A stretch of 64,000 nt of DNA from Cryptosporangium aurantiacum (GTDB taxonomy: Bacteria; Actinomycetota; Actinomycetes; Mycobacteriales; Cryptosporangiaceae): the NCBI RefSeq assembly GCF_900143005.1, contig NZ_FRCS01000019.1, positions 62,001 to 126,000 of the forward strand. The letters run 5' to 3'. Within the stretch, counting starts at the first letter, position 1. The number at the start of each line of letters is the position of its first letter. Below the pieces are notes generated by a model. That model was not told the DNA's origin. It worked only from the letters and a program-made list of their open reading frames with translations, and searched no databases. The position numbers and the translations under genes are program-made. This document shows positions 53,814 through 62,082 of the stretch, piece after piece.

Positions 53814-53841
53814 CACATACGGTGTTCACAACACGGTACAA
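53814..53841 (-). promoter_or_regulatory. Putative narG promoter with palindrome in spacer
   Basis: Read on the minus strand, TTGTAC (53841-53836) and TATGTG (53819-53814) are spaced 16 bp and lie about 50 bp before the narG start. The spacer holds the palindrome GTGTT-CAC-AACAC (53822-53834 as read on the plus strand), a position fit for a repressor or modulator. Assignment is by inspection. Confidence 0.5.
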
Positions 53842-53846
53842 AGTCC

Positions 53847-54491
53847 CTATTGCGGCGTGTCGATGGAACGCAGGGCACGTTCGAGCAGGTTCCGGAGGTT
53901 CGCGTCGATCGGCACGTCCGACGTCGTCGCGTCCCAGCCCTCCACGAGTTCGGCCGTCTGGTCGGCGAACCGCCGGATCAGGCCGAACAGCTCGCCGTAG
54001 AAGCCCACCAGGAGCGCGATCAGGTGGAGGCGCTCCGGGAACGGGCCGCCGGTCTCCAGATAGTTCTCGATCTGCGAGCGGGACGCGGCCATCTCGGCGT
54101 CGGCCCAGGCTCCGGTCGAGCGCAGCGACCGGAGCAGCTGTTCGGGGGTGCCCTGGTCGGCGAAGATCAGCCGGAGCATCACCTCCAGCTCGAACAGCGG
54201 AGTAGCGGGCTCGGTGTCCAGCCACTCCTGCAGCGCGCGGCGGCCGGCGGCGGTGATGTGGTACTGCGCCCGGGTCCGGTCACCGCGGCGCTGGTGGCTG
54301 ACCTCGGCGAGACCGGCTTCGACCAGCTTCTTCGGCTCGGTGTAGAGCACGCTCTCGGACTTCGGCCAGACGTAGTGCAGGCTGCGCCGCATCTGCTGGG
54401 TCAGCTCGTAGGCGGTCCACGGCTGGACCGCGAGCAGCCCGAGCAGCGCGTACGACGTCGTGGTGAGACGGGGCGGCGGCGAGGAAATCAC
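53847..54491 (-). CDS. PadR-family transcriptional regulator
   Basis: The 214-residue protein has a PadR winged helix (YALLGLLAVQPWTAYELTQQM, with SESVLYTEPKKLVEAGLAEV) and a long C-terminal helical domain (Vir_act_alpha_C type). It is upstream of narG on the same strand with an 80-bp gap. A palindrome just before its start is the probable autoregulatory site. It could act on its own gene, on the divergent acetyltransferase, or on the nar operon. Confidence 0.9.
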   Translation of the reverse strand: MISSPPPRLTTTSYALLGLLAVQPWTAYELTQQMRRSLHYVWPKSESVLYTEPKKLVEAGLAEVSHQRRGDRTRAQYHITAAGRRALQEWLDTEPATPLFELEVMLRLIFADQGTPEQLLRSLRSTGAWADAEMAASRSQIENYLETGGPFPERLHLIALLVGFYGELFGLIRRFADQTAELVEGWDATTSDVPIDANLRNLLERALRSIDTPQ

Positions 54492-54500
54492 GCTGTGAAA

Positions 54501-54545
54501 CTACTCCGATTCGGAGTAGGGTCGCGATGGTCCGAATCGGAGTAG
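54501..54545. promoter_or_regulatory. Candidate PadR operator
   Basis: CTACTCCGATTCGGAGTAG (54501-54519) is a perfect palindrome with 9-bp arms; a second, partial copy (CCGAATCGGAGTAG, 54532-54545) follows. They lie between the PadR and acetyltransferase starts, so both genes could be controlled. Confidence 0.75.
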
Positions 54546-54568
54546 AGGCACATCCGCGAGGAGACGCC

Positions 54569-55117
54569 ATGACACGCATCGAGGAGCTCCACGGGTCACC
54601 CGCCGAGGCGGAGGCCCTCACCGGACCGCTCCTGCGGGAGTACCTGTTCTGGATCGGCGAACGGTTCGCCGCCGAGCACGGGGTGACGTTCGAGGACGAG
54701 GAAGCCGCCGTCGCGGCGCACCACCACGAGTTCGCCCAGGAGTTACCGCACTTGCTGGGCCCGCGCGGGCGCCTGCTCGTCGCACGGACGGACACCGGAG
54801 TCGTCGCCGGGGTCGGCGCGCTCAAACCCGTCGACGACTGGGTGGCCGAGATCAAGCGCATGTACGTGCGGCCGGAAGCGCGCGGCCAGGGCATCGGCCG
54901 GGCGATCCTGGAGCAGTTGCTGGCCGACGCCCGCACGATCGGCTATCGCACCGCGCGTCTGGAGACCGTGACGTTCATGCGCGAGGCCCAAGCCCTGTAC
55001 CGGTCGCTGGGTTTCCAGGACCGCCCGATCTTCGACGGCAACGAGGCCGGCCTGTCCGGCCTGGAATCCTTCATGCTCTTCATGGAGCTGCCCCTGGACC
55101 GCGCCGCCTGCGTTTGA
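54569..55117 (+). CDS. GNAT-family N-acetyltransferase
   Basis: The 182-residue protein has the acetyl-CoA motif RMYVRPEARGQGIGRAIL (Q/RxxGxG/A) and the following strand-helix TARLETVTFMREAQALYRSLGF. GAGGAG lies 5 bases before the ATG. It is divergent from the PadR gene across the palindromes, so it may be the PadR target. Substrate unknown. Confidence 0.88.
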   Translation: MTRIEELHGSPAEAEALTGPLLREYLFWIGERFAAEHGVTFEDEEAAVAAHHHEFAQELPHLLGPRGRLLVARTDTGVVAGVGALKPVDDWVAEIKRMYVRPEARGQGIGRAILEQLLADARTIGYRTARLETVTFMREAQALYRSLGFQDRPIFDGNEAGLSGLESFMLFMELPLDRAACV

Positions 55118-55194
55118 CCCCACCGGGATGAACTGTCGGCAACGGGTGCACGGCTACCGTGGCCGGGAGCTGTCTCGTCCGGTAGGGAGGGTGG

Positions 55195-56442
55195 GTGAAG
55201 ATGCGATTTCTGCTGATCGCCGTGGCCTGTGCGGCGCTGATCGGGGCGTCACCGGCGAACGCGGCGCCCGCTCAGAGCGCGGGCACCAACGAGGTTCGCT
55301 TCGCGACCTACAACCTGTCCCTCAACCGGCCCACCCAGGGCCTGCTCCGCGAGCACCTGGCCAACCCGGACGTCGATGACGTCTACCGGCGCCAGGCGCG
55401 CAACGTCGCGGAGGTCATCCAGCGCGCCCACCCGGACGTCGTGCTGATCAACGAGTTCGACTACGACCCCGAGGCTGCGCGGCTGTTCGCGGAGAACTTC
55501 CTCGCGGTGTCCCAGAACGGTGCCCCGGCGCAGCGCTACCCGTACCGGTTCGTCGCGCCGTCGAACACCGGCATCGCGTCCGGATTCGATCTGAACAACA
55601 ACGGCGTCGTCGACACGACGCCGGGCGACCAGGCCTACGGCGACGACTCCTTCGGGTTCGGGCTGTTCCCCGGCCAGTACGGCATGGTCGTCTACTCGAA
55701 GTACCCGATCGACGCCCGGGCCGTGCGGACGTTCCAGCTCTTCAAGTGGAAGGACATGCCCGGCAACACGATGCCGACGGACTTCTACTCGGCCGAGGAG
55801 CAGGCAGCGCTCCGGCTGTCGTCGAAGAGCCACTGGGACGTGCCGATCCGGGTGGGCCGGAAGTCCGTGCACTTCCTCGTGTCGCACCCGACGCCGCCGA
55901 CCTTCGACGGCCCGGAGGACCGCAACGGGCGGCGCAACCACGACGAGATCCGGTTCTGGGCCGACTACGTGAAGCCCGGCAAGGCATCGTACGTCTACGA
56001 CGACAAGGGCAAGAAGGGCGGGCTGAAGCCGGGGCAGAACTTCGTGATCGCCGGTGACCAGAACGCCGACCCGAACGACGGCGACTCCTTCCAGAAGGCG
56101 ATCCTGCAGCTGACCGGGCATCCGCTGGTCAACGCGCGCACCGCGCCGGCCAGCCCGGGGGCCGCGGAGGCGAGCACGCTCCAGGGTGGCGCGAACGCGA
56201 ACCACACCGGCGACCCGCGCTACGACACGGCCGACTTCTCCGACACCGCGCCGGGCAACCTCCGCGCCGACTACGTCCTGCCGCGGGTCGGCAACCGGAT
56301 CGTCCGGTCCGGTGTCTTCTGGCCGGTCCGGTCCGACCCGCTGTTCCGGCTCACCGGCGTCTTCGACCCGGCGTGGTCGGCGGTCAACGGCTTCCCGACC
56401 TCCGACCACCGGCTCGTCTGGGCCGACCTGCGCCTGGCCTGA
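55195..56442 (+). CDS. Secreted endonuclease/exonuclease/phosphatase family protein
   Basis: The 415-residue protein starts with a signal peptide (MRFLLIAVACAALIGASPANA) and has EEP motifs VRFATYNLSL, LINEFDYD with the metal Glu, VIAGDQNADPN, and TSDHRLVWADL with the catalytic His. This is a calcium- or magnesium-dependent phosphoesterase of the DNase I/sphingomyelinase superfamily, exported. Compared with the intracellular copy at 14617, it carries insertions. GTG at 55195 follows GGGAGG; an ATG two codons later is possible. Confidence 0.9.
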   Translation: MKMRFLLIAVACAALIGASPANAAPAQSAGTNEVRFATYNLSLNRPTQGLLREHLANPDVDDVYRRQARNVAEVIQRAHPDVVLINEFDYDPEAARLFAENFLAVSQNGAPAQRYPYRFVAPSNTGIASGFDLNNNGVVDTTPGDQAYGDDSFGFGLFPGQYGMVVYSKYPIDARAVRTFQLFKWKDMPGNTMPTDFYSAEEQAALRLSSKSHWDVPIRVGRKSVHFLVSHPTPPTFDGPEDRNGRRNHDEIRFWADYVKPGKASYVYDDKGKKGGLKPGQNFVIAGDQNADPNDGDSFQKAILQLTGHPLVNARTAPASPGAAEASTLQGGANANHTGDPRYDTADFSDTAPGNLRADYVLPRVGNRIVRSGVFWPVRSDPLFRLTGVFDPAWSAVNGFPTSDHRLVWADLRLA

Positions 56443-56449
56443 CCCCGAT

Positions 56450-56477
56450 CCGGCGGCCCGGAACTCCGGGCCGCCGG
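56450..56477. terminator. Bidirectional terminator
   Basis: A perfect 12-bp stem (CCGGCGGCCCGG with CCGGGCCGCCGG) encloses an AACT tetraloop, 7 bp after the secreted EEP stop. It would end this transcript and possibly the leftward hydrolase transcript. Confidence 0.8.
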
Positions 56478-56568
56478 CGTCGGGCCCCCCGCTGCCGCAC
56501 CAGGCGCCCGGCGCCACCCAGCCCGCGCGCCGGGCATCCGGCGGCGCCCTGCCGCCACCGCGCGCGTG

Positions 56569-57342
56569 TCAGGCGCGGGCGAGGAAATCCGCGAGAGCCG
56601 TCGCCATGGCGGCCGGGTTCTGGACGTGCAGCAGGTGCGTCGCGTCGGGGAGCACGAACGGCTCGGCCCGCGGCAGCCAGGCCAGGAGCAGCTCGTGGCG
56701 CTCCCCGAACACCGGTGACACGTCGTGGCTGCGCGCACCGAGCACCACCAGCGTCGGCTGAGCGATCCGCGACGCCTCGTCCGGCCCGAACACCCAGTCC
56801 CGGACGGCGGGCAGCTCCTGCCCGAAGAACGTGTCCGCGGCGGCCACCGCGTCGTCGAACGCGCCCGGTACGACCCGGTCGAGCACCTCGCGGTACCCCG
56901 GCCCGGCGACGCCGCGCAGCCAGACGTCGGCGGCCGCGGCCTTCTCGCCCGCCCGGTAGCGCTGGATCGCCTCGCCCGCAAACGGGCCGGTGGGCACCGC
57001 GAGCAGGGCGGTCTCCAGTAGCGCGAGCGAACGGACGGCGTCCGGGTGGTCCAGCGTGAGCTGCAGCGCGATGTTCGCGCCCGAGGAGTGCCCGACGACG
57101 TCCGCCCGCTCGATGCCCAGCGACAGCATCAACGACCGGCAGTGTTCGGCCTGGTCACCGACGCTAACCGGGCCGTCGAGGCGGTCGCTGCCGCCGTAGC
57201 CGGCGCGGTGGTAGCTCACCAGCCGGTGCGAGCCGACCAGCTCCGGCCGGTCCAGCAGACACCGGAACGTGTTCTCGCACAGGCCACCGTGGACGAAGAC
57301 CACCGGCGCCCCGGAACCTCGAACCTCGTGCTCGAGCCTCAT
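56569..57342 (-). CDS. Alpha/beta hydrolase
   Basis: The 257-residue protein has VFVHGGLCENTFRCLL, the nucleophile elbow GHSSGANIAL, and LPDATHLLHVQNPAAM with the catalytic histidine. The ATG overlaps the methyltransferase stop by 4 bp, so it is translated as part of a two-gene operon. Substrate unknown; the frame extends further upstream only as antisense. Confidence 0.87.
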   Translation of the reverse strand: MRLEHEVRGSGAPVVFVHGGLCENTFRCLLDRPELVGSHRLVSYHRAGYGGSDRLDGPVSVGDQAEHCRSLMLSLGIERADVVGHSSGANIALQLTLDHPDAVRSLALLETALLAVPTGPFAGEAIQRYRAGEKAAAADVWLRGVAGPGYREVLDRVVPGAFDDAVAAADTFFGQELPAVRDWVFGPDEASRIAQPTLVVLGARSHDVSPVFGERHELLLAWLPRAEPFVLPDATHLLHVQNPAAMATALADFLARA

Positions 57343-58127
57343 GACCGCCCGCCGACGATCAGGTGCACCTCGATCGGCGCGGTGACGCTGCCGTCCGGGC
57401 CGACGAACGGGGCGAGCGCGGCCCGGCACTCCGCGACGATCCGGTCGCGCACCGCCGCGTCGACCCGGTCGGCGATCGGCAGCAACTCGGCGGCGAGGAA
57501 CGTGTCGAGCGAACCGACCCTGGTGGCACCGATCCACGAGTCGAACCGGTCGATCCGCAGCCCGGCCGCCCGGAACAACTCGGTCAGCAGTTCCGGCGCG
57601 CCCACCGCGAAGTACGCGCCGAGCAGATCGACGACGCTCGTCTCGGCGTGCCGCGCGACGACGTCGGCCAACGCGGAGTAACCGGGGCTGGCGGAGAGCC
57701 GCCCCGGCACCTGCACCACGACGCGGCCGTCCGGACCCGCGACCCGCGCCATCTCGCGCAGCGCCACCGTCCGATCGCCGAAGAACATCAGCCCGGCCTG
57801 GGACAGCACGACGTCGAACGCGCCGTCGTCGAACGGCAGCGCGCAGGCGTCGCCGAGCCGCCAGTCCAGGTCCGGCCGCAGCCGCCGGGCGACGTCGAGC
57901 ATCGCGTCGTTCAGGTCGACGCCGACCACCGAGCCGGACGGGCCGACCCGGCCGGCGGCGAAGCGCGCGACCACACCGGTGCCGCACGCCACGTCGAGAA
58001 CGGACTGCCCGGACGTGATCGCGGCGGCGTCCACCAGCCGCTGGGCCCAGGCCGCGAACAGCGCCGGGACGAACGTGGACTCGTAGAACTCGGCCGCCTC
58101 GGCGGACAGCGCGTAGGTCTCGGACAT
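57339..58127 (-). CDS. Class I SAM-dependent methyltransferase
   Basis: The 262-residue protein has motif I VLDVACGTGVVARFAA, the acidic GVDLNDAML, and DVVLSQAGLMFFGD as motif IV, as in the UbiE/Methyltransf_11 group. It overlaps the alpha/beta hydrolase and is divergent from the HxlR regulator with a 118-bp gap, so control by HxlR is likely. Confidence 0.88.
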   Translation of the reverse strand: MSETYALSAEAAEFYESTFVPALFAAWAQRLVDAAAITSGQSVLDVACGTGVVARFAAGRVGPSGSVVGVDLNDAMLDVARRLRPDLDWRLGDACALPFDDGAFDVVLSQAGLMFFGDRTVALREMARVAGPDGRVVVQVPGRLSASPGYSALADVVARHAETSVVDLLGAYFAVGAPELLTELFRAAGLRIDRFDSWIGATRVGSLDTFLAAELLPIADRVDAAVRDRIVAECRAALAPFVGPDGSVTAPIEVHLIVGGRS

Positions 58128-58245
58128 CGCTTCTCCTCTCGTCCGGGGCAGGCCTTGACGAAGCCCAGAGAAGCACTGGCGCCACCGGCGCGATAGTTCG
58201 ATTTCCGGACTTCACTTCCGGTGCCGGGCGGCGGACGCTGAGGGA

Positions 58246-58905
58246 ATGCGTGGCTACGGACAGTACTGTCCCATCGCGCTCGCGGCCGAGGTCTTCGCGG
58301 AACGATGGACGCCGATCATCATCCGGAACCTGTACCTGGGCTGCGCCCGGTACACCGAGATCCTGGACGGCGCGCCCGGGCTCCCCCGCAGCGTGCTGTC
58401 CCAGCGCCTGCGTTCGCTCGAGCGCACCGGCGTCGTCGACTGCACCCGGACCGGCCGCTCCACGACGTACGCGCTCAGCCCGAGCGGTCACGAACTCGCG
58501 CAGGTCTGCCTCGCGCTCGGTGCCTGGGGTGCCCGCTGGCGGGAAGCGCGGCCCGAGGACCAGGATCCGTACCTGGCTCTGTGGATGCTGTCCCGGCTGA
58601 TCGCTCCGGACACCCTCCCGCGGCCCCGGGTCGTCGTCCGGTTCCACCTCCCCGGGTGCCGTCTGCCGAACGTCTTCTGGCTCGTGCTGTCCGGCACCGG
58701 CAACGAGGTCTGTGCGTCCGATCCCGGGTTCGCCGAGGACGGCCAGGTCACCACCGACACCGCCACGCTGGTCCGGTGGTACGCGGGCGAACTGGCGCTC
58801 GGGATGGCGCAGCGTAGCGGCCGGATGTCGGTCACCGCGGCACCGTGGCTCGTGAAGCAACTCGCCGGCTGGGGACGGCTGAACCCGTACGTCGATGCGC
58901 CTTGA
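58246..58905 (+). CDS. HxlR-family regulator with C-terminal extension
   Basis: The 219-residue protein has the HxlR winged helix (GQYCPIALAAEVFAERWTPIIIRNL, cited in part as CPIALAAEVFAERW; then GLPRSVLSQRLRSLER) and a C-terminal part of about 110 residues resembling an SCP2-like sterol-carrier fold (FHLPGCRLPNVFWLVLSG). The Cys in CPIA is the redox-sensing position of the family. It is divergent from the methyltransferase/hydrolase operon. Confidence 0.88.
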   Translation: MRGYGQYCPIALAAEVFAERWTPIIIRNLYLGCARYTEILDGAPGLPRSVLSQRLRSLERTGVVDCTRTGRSTTYALSPSGHELAQVCLALGAWGARWREARPEDQDPYLALWMLSRLIAPDTLPRPRVVVRFHLPGCRLPNVFWLVLSGTGNEVCASDPGFAEDGQVTTDTATLVRWYAGELALGMAQRSGRMSVTAAPWLVKQLAGWGRLNPYVDAP

Positions 58906-58930
58906 CCTCAACGGAGGTTCAACTTTTAGC
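58902..58930 (+). promoter_or_regulatory. Promoter of the SnoaL-like gene with an embedded dyad
   Basis: TTGACC (58902-58907) and TTTAGC (58925-58930) are spaced 17 bp. The spacer holds the dyad ACCTC-AACG-GAGGT. The downstream ATG lies about 10 bases after the -10 box, consistent with a leaderless transcript. The dyad is of the kind seen at MerR-type promoters, but no MerR gene is present. Confidence 0.55.
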
Positions 58931-58939
58931 GTGAGCGGC

Positions 58940-59368
58940 ATGAGCGAAGCAGACATCGACGCGATCCGGCAGATCATCGCCACCGTCGAACACGCGCAGA
59001 ACAACGAGCTCCCGGACGAGTTCCTCGCCCTGTTCCGGGACGATGCGATCTGGACCACGGGCGGCGGCAAGCGGCTCTTCGGCATCGACGCGATCGGCGC
59101 GTTCACGCGTCAGGCGCTGCCCGGCGGGATGAAGGACTCGTCGGTGACGTTCGAGCTGGAGCACGTGCTGTTCATCCGTCCCGACGTCGCCGCCGTCAAG
59201 GTGCGGCAGATCTACACGACGCCCGACGGCCCGGACGTCGGCACACCGCTGTGGGTCCTGGCGAAGGAGGACGGGCGGTGGCTCCTGACCGCCTGCCAGA
59301 ACACCGGGGCACCCGCCGACGAGATCGCGTCGACGACGGGCACCCGACCGATCTTTAACCCGGCATAA
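58940..59368 (+). CDS. SnoaL/SgcJ-like protein
   Basis: The 142-residue protein belongs to the SgcJ/EcaC/SnoaL-like NTF2 fold: EADIDAIRQIIATVEHAQNNE, LFRDDAIWTTGGGKRLFGIDAIGAF (cited in part as FRDDAIWTT), VRQIYTTPDG, WLLTACQNT. Members are oxidoreductase-like or isomerase-like small proteins of uncertain role. It is set apart from HxlR by its own promoter. No ribosome binding site is visible. Confidence 0.83.
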   Translation: MSEADIDAIRQIIATVEHAQNNELPDEFLALFRDDAIWTTGGGKRLFGIDAIGAFTRQALPGGMKDSSVTFELEHVLFIRPDVAAVKVRQIYTTPDGPDVGTPLWVLAKEDGRWLLTACQNTGAPADEIASTTGTRPIFNPA

Positions 59369-59457
59369 ACGAACATTAGTATGTTTCGTCGCCAAACGGG
59401 CGGCTACTCGACCCTTCCGACAGGGCAAGGAGCGTTGTCGAGGAAGGAGCACTGCTG

Positions 59458-60294
59458 GTGTTGACCAAGGAGCAGCTTCCACGGGTGATGAACGCGACCG
59501 CCTGCGACCCTGCCGGGGACAAGATCGGGACCATCGCCCAGGTTTACCTGGACGAGGAGACCAATCAGCCGGAATTCGCGACGATCCGTACCGGTCTGTT
59601 CGGCACCAAGGAGTCGTTCGTGCCGTTGGCCGATGCGGAGATCCAGGGCGACCGTGTTCTGGTCTCGGTCGACAAAGAGCAGGTCAGAGCCGCACCCACG
59701 ATGGAACCGGATGGTCCGCGAGGAGGCTTGACCGACGAACAGATCGACGAACTGTACCGGCACTACCACCTCTCGTCTCCGCACGGCGACATCGCCGCCG
59801 CGGAGAAGCCCACGCCGTACGGCGCGCCGATGTCCCACGGAACCAGCGGGGCATCGACGGCCGGCCGGACGGAACCCCGCTCGAAGCCGACACCGCCGGG
59901 GATGACTCGGAAGCCCGGAGCCGACGACGCGATGACCCGCTCCGAGGAGCGGATGCGAGTGGGCACCAGGGCGGAGGAGACCGGCCGCGTCCGCCTGCGC
60001 AAGTACGTCGTGACCGAACACGTCCAGCAGACCGTTCCGGTCTCGCACGAGGAGGTCCGGCTCGAACGCGAGCCGATCACCGCTGCCAACCGGGACGCCG
60101 CGCTCTCCGGACCGGAGATCACCGAGGCCGAACACGAGGTCGTACTCCACGCCGAGCGGCCGGTCGTCCGCACCGAAACGGTGCCGGTCGAGCGGGTCCG
60201 GTTGGCCAAGGAGACGGTGACCGGCACCGAGACCGTGCGCGGTGAGGTCCGCAAGGAGCAGGTCGAGCTCGACGACCCCGGGGACGCTCGCTGA
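59458..60294 (+). CDS. PRC-barrel and DUF2382 protein
   Basis: The GTG start (GGAAGGAG 8 bases before) gives 278 residues. N-terminal PRC-barrel (about 5-80, NATACDPAGDKIGTIAQVYLDE cited in part), a linker rich in Pro/Gly/Thr, then DUF2382 (about 165-275) with VRLRKYVVTEHVQQTVPVSHEEVRLEREPI (cited in part as VRLRKYVVTEHV) and EEVVLHAERPVV. These stress-linked proteins are common in actinomycetes; the function is unknown. Confidence 0.9.
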   Translation: MLTKEQLPRVMNATACDPAGDKIGTIAQVYLDEETNQPEFATIRTGLFGTKESFVPLADAEIQGDRVLVSVDKEQVRAAPTMEPDGPRGGLTDEQIDELYRHYHLSSPHGDIAAAEKPTPYGAPMSHGTSGASTAGRTEPRSKPTPPGMTRKPGADDAMTRSEERMRVGTRAEETGRVRLRKYVVTEHVQQTVPVSHEEVRLEREPITAANRDAALSGPEITEAEHEVVLHAERPVVRTETVPVERVRLAKETVTGTETVRGEVRKEQVELDDPGDAR

Positions 60295-60318
60295 GCGCAG
60301 CGTCCCGACCAGGGGCAA

Positions 60319-60353
60319 CGGCCCCCGAGCGCTCGTCAGCGGCTCGGGGGCCG
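60319..60353. terminator. Bidirectional terminator
   Basis: CGGCCCCCGAGC and GCTCGGGGGCCG form a perfect 12-bp stem with an 11-base loop, between the stop codons of the convergent DUF2382 and DHFR-like genes. Confidence 0.8.
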
Positions 60354-60368
60354 ATCGCCGGAACCCGG

Positions 60369-60908
60369 CTACCTCCGGACGGAGTACCAGAGGCTGGTCG
60401 CGTTCGGCGTCTCGTGGACGCGCGGCGGATCCAGGCGGATCTTGGTGCCGCCGAGGTGACTGAACAGCCGGACGCCGTCGCCGAGCAGGATCGGCGCGAC
60501 GAACACGAGCACCTCGTCCACCTCGCCCAGCTCCAGGCACTGGCGAGCGACGTCCGCGCCGATGATGCAGACGTACCCGTCACCGGCGGCCGCCTTCGAC
60601 AGGTCGATCCCGGTACGCAGGTCACCGACGAACGTGACGTCCGGAACCGGCTCGTCCGGCGGGGTGTGGGTGAGCACGAACTGCGGGCCCTGCCACGCGC
60701 CGCCGAACGGACCCTCCTGGTCCGTCCCCGCGTTCGGGTCGTCGCCCCGGAACGTGCGGGCACCGATCAGGCACGACCCGACGTTCGCCACGAGTTCGTC
60801 GGCGACCGGGTCCGGACCGAGGAACTCCGTCAGCCAGGACACGTCGTCCTTCGGGCCTGCGATGAACCCGTCGAGTGACATCGTCGCGCCGTACAGCAGC
60901 TTTCCCAT
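60369..60908 (-). CDS. Dihydrofolate reductase family protein (third copy)
   Basis: The 179-residue RibD_C/DHFR-like protein begins LLYGATMSLDGFIAGPKDD and has CLIGARTFRG, QFVLTHTPP, and IIGADVARQCLELGEVDEVLVFVAPILLGDGVRLF (cited in part as GADVARQCLELGEVDEV). It lies 60 bp downstream of the SigG-type sigma gene on the same strand, so it may be in its transcript. Substrate unknown. Confidence 0.88.
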   Translation of the reverse strand: MGKLLYGATMSLDGFIAGPKDDVSWLTEFLGPDPVADELVANVGSCLIGARTFRGDDPNAGTDQEGPFGGAWQGPQFVLTHTPPDEPVPDVTFVGDLRTGIDLSKAAAGDGYVCIIGADVARQCLELGEVDEVLVFVAPILLGDGVRLFSHLGGTKIRLDPPRVHETPNATSLWYSVRR

Positions 60909-60968
60909 GGGTGGAACCTCTCGATCAGGAGATCGGACCCCGGTTGAGACGCCTGCGCGCCGGAAAAC

Positions 60969-61973
60969 TCATCGGTCGACCTCGGATGGCAGCCCGAAGA
61001 TCGGGAACAGCGCCAGGTCGTGGAACGCCGTGATCTCGGTGATGTGCTCGCCCTCGACACGGATGACCCCGATCGCGAACGCCCGGTAGACGCTCTCCCC
61101 CGGCTGCCTGGTGTAGGACGCGACGGCCGGCTGACGGTTCGCGCCGACCAGCCGTACCGCGAACTCGCCCACGTAGTCGTCGGGCACCGCCGGGTCCCAG
61201 CTCGACTGCAGTGCGCGCCGCACGTTCTCCCTGCCCTGGAACCACATCGGCCACGGCGGCATCGTGGTTCGCACGTCCTCGGCGAGGAGTTCGACCACCG
61301 CGTCCAGATCGGCGCGGCGGACGGCGTCCAGATAGCGGTTGAGCAGTTGTTGTTCGACGGCGGTCGGGACCGCGGTGGCGCGCCAGTCCGACCGGCGTTC
61401 CGGTAGGTGGTCCCGCAGCGTGCTGCGGGCGCGCTGCAGCGCGCTGTTCACTGCGGGGACGCTCAACGCGAGCGCAGTCGCGGTGTCGGACGCGGGCCAG
61501 CCGTGAACGTCGCGGAGGATCAGCGCGGCGCGCTGCCGCGGCGGAAGGAACTGGAGCGCGGCGAGGAACGCCAGCTCGATCGTCTCGCGCTCGACGACGA
61601 CCGCGTCGGGCCCGGCGTCGGCGGGCGCGACCAGCTCGTGGTCGGGGAACGGTTCCAGCCAGGAGACGTCGGTGCGCGGCGGCAACCCGACCGAGGGGTC
61701 CGACGGCCCGGCGAGGTGATGCGGCAGGACGCGGCGGGGGTGGCCGTCGAGCCAGTCGAGGCAGGCGTTGGTGGCGATCCGGTACAGCCAGGCGCGCAGC
61801 GAGGAGCGGCCCTCAAAACTGGCGAATCCCTTCCAGGCGCGCAGGAACGTCTCTTGGACGAGGTCCTCGGCGTCGGTGTAGGAGCCGAGCATGCGGTAGC
61901 AGTGCACGCGTAGCTCGTGGCGGTGGCGTTCGATCGCATCGGTGAAAGCGGCCTCGTCGGGGGGCGACGTCAC
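60969..61973 (-). CDS. SigG-type ECF sigma factor with SnoaL-like C-terminus
   Basis: From the GTG at 61973 the protein has 334 residues. Region 2 is HCYRMLGSYTDAEDLVQETFLRAWKGF (cited in part as HCYRMLGSYTDAEDLVQ), region 4 is FLPPRQRAALILRDVHGW with VPAVNSALQRARSTLR, and the C-terminal 130 residues form a SnoaL-like domain (DVRTTMPPWPMWFQGREN). This matches the SigG/TIGR02960 group. The C-terminal domain is thought to modulate activity. No anti-sigma gene is nearby. Confidence 0.9.
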   Translation of the reverse strand: MTSPPDEAAFTDAIERHRHELRVHCYRMLGSYTDAEDLVQETFLRAWKGFASFEGRSSLRAWLYRIATNACLDWLDGHPRRVLPHHLAGPSDPSVGLPPRTDVSWLEPFPDHELVAPADAGPDAVVVERETIELAFLAALQFLPPRQRAALILRDVHGWPASDTATALALSVPAVNSALQRARSTLRDHLPERRSDWRATAVPTAVEQQLLNRYLDAVRRADLDAVVELLAEDVRTTMPPWPMWFQGRENVRRALQSSWDPAVPDDYVGEFAVRLVGANRQPAVASYTRQPGESVYRAFAIGVIRVEGEHITEITAFHDLALFPIFGLPSEVDR

Positions 61974-62082
61974 GGGGTCAGTGTGCCAGCTATTGGGCAC
62001 GTGCCCTGTCTTGCCGGGAACGGGTCATCGGCCCCGGAGTGCGGTGGCACGCTTCGAGACACCTGCCCAGGGGAGGTCGACG

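Noticed and set aside
53767-54225. Upstream extension of the narG frame
   Set aside because: It runs into the PadR gene, has no family similarity, and the GTG at 53766 has a good ribosome binding site and gives the normal NarG length.
53847-55117. PadR as a dedicated nitrate regulator
   Set aside because: The only strong PadR-like palindrome is at its own start and faces the acetyltransferase; nothing comparable is in the narG promoter, so the link is not supported.
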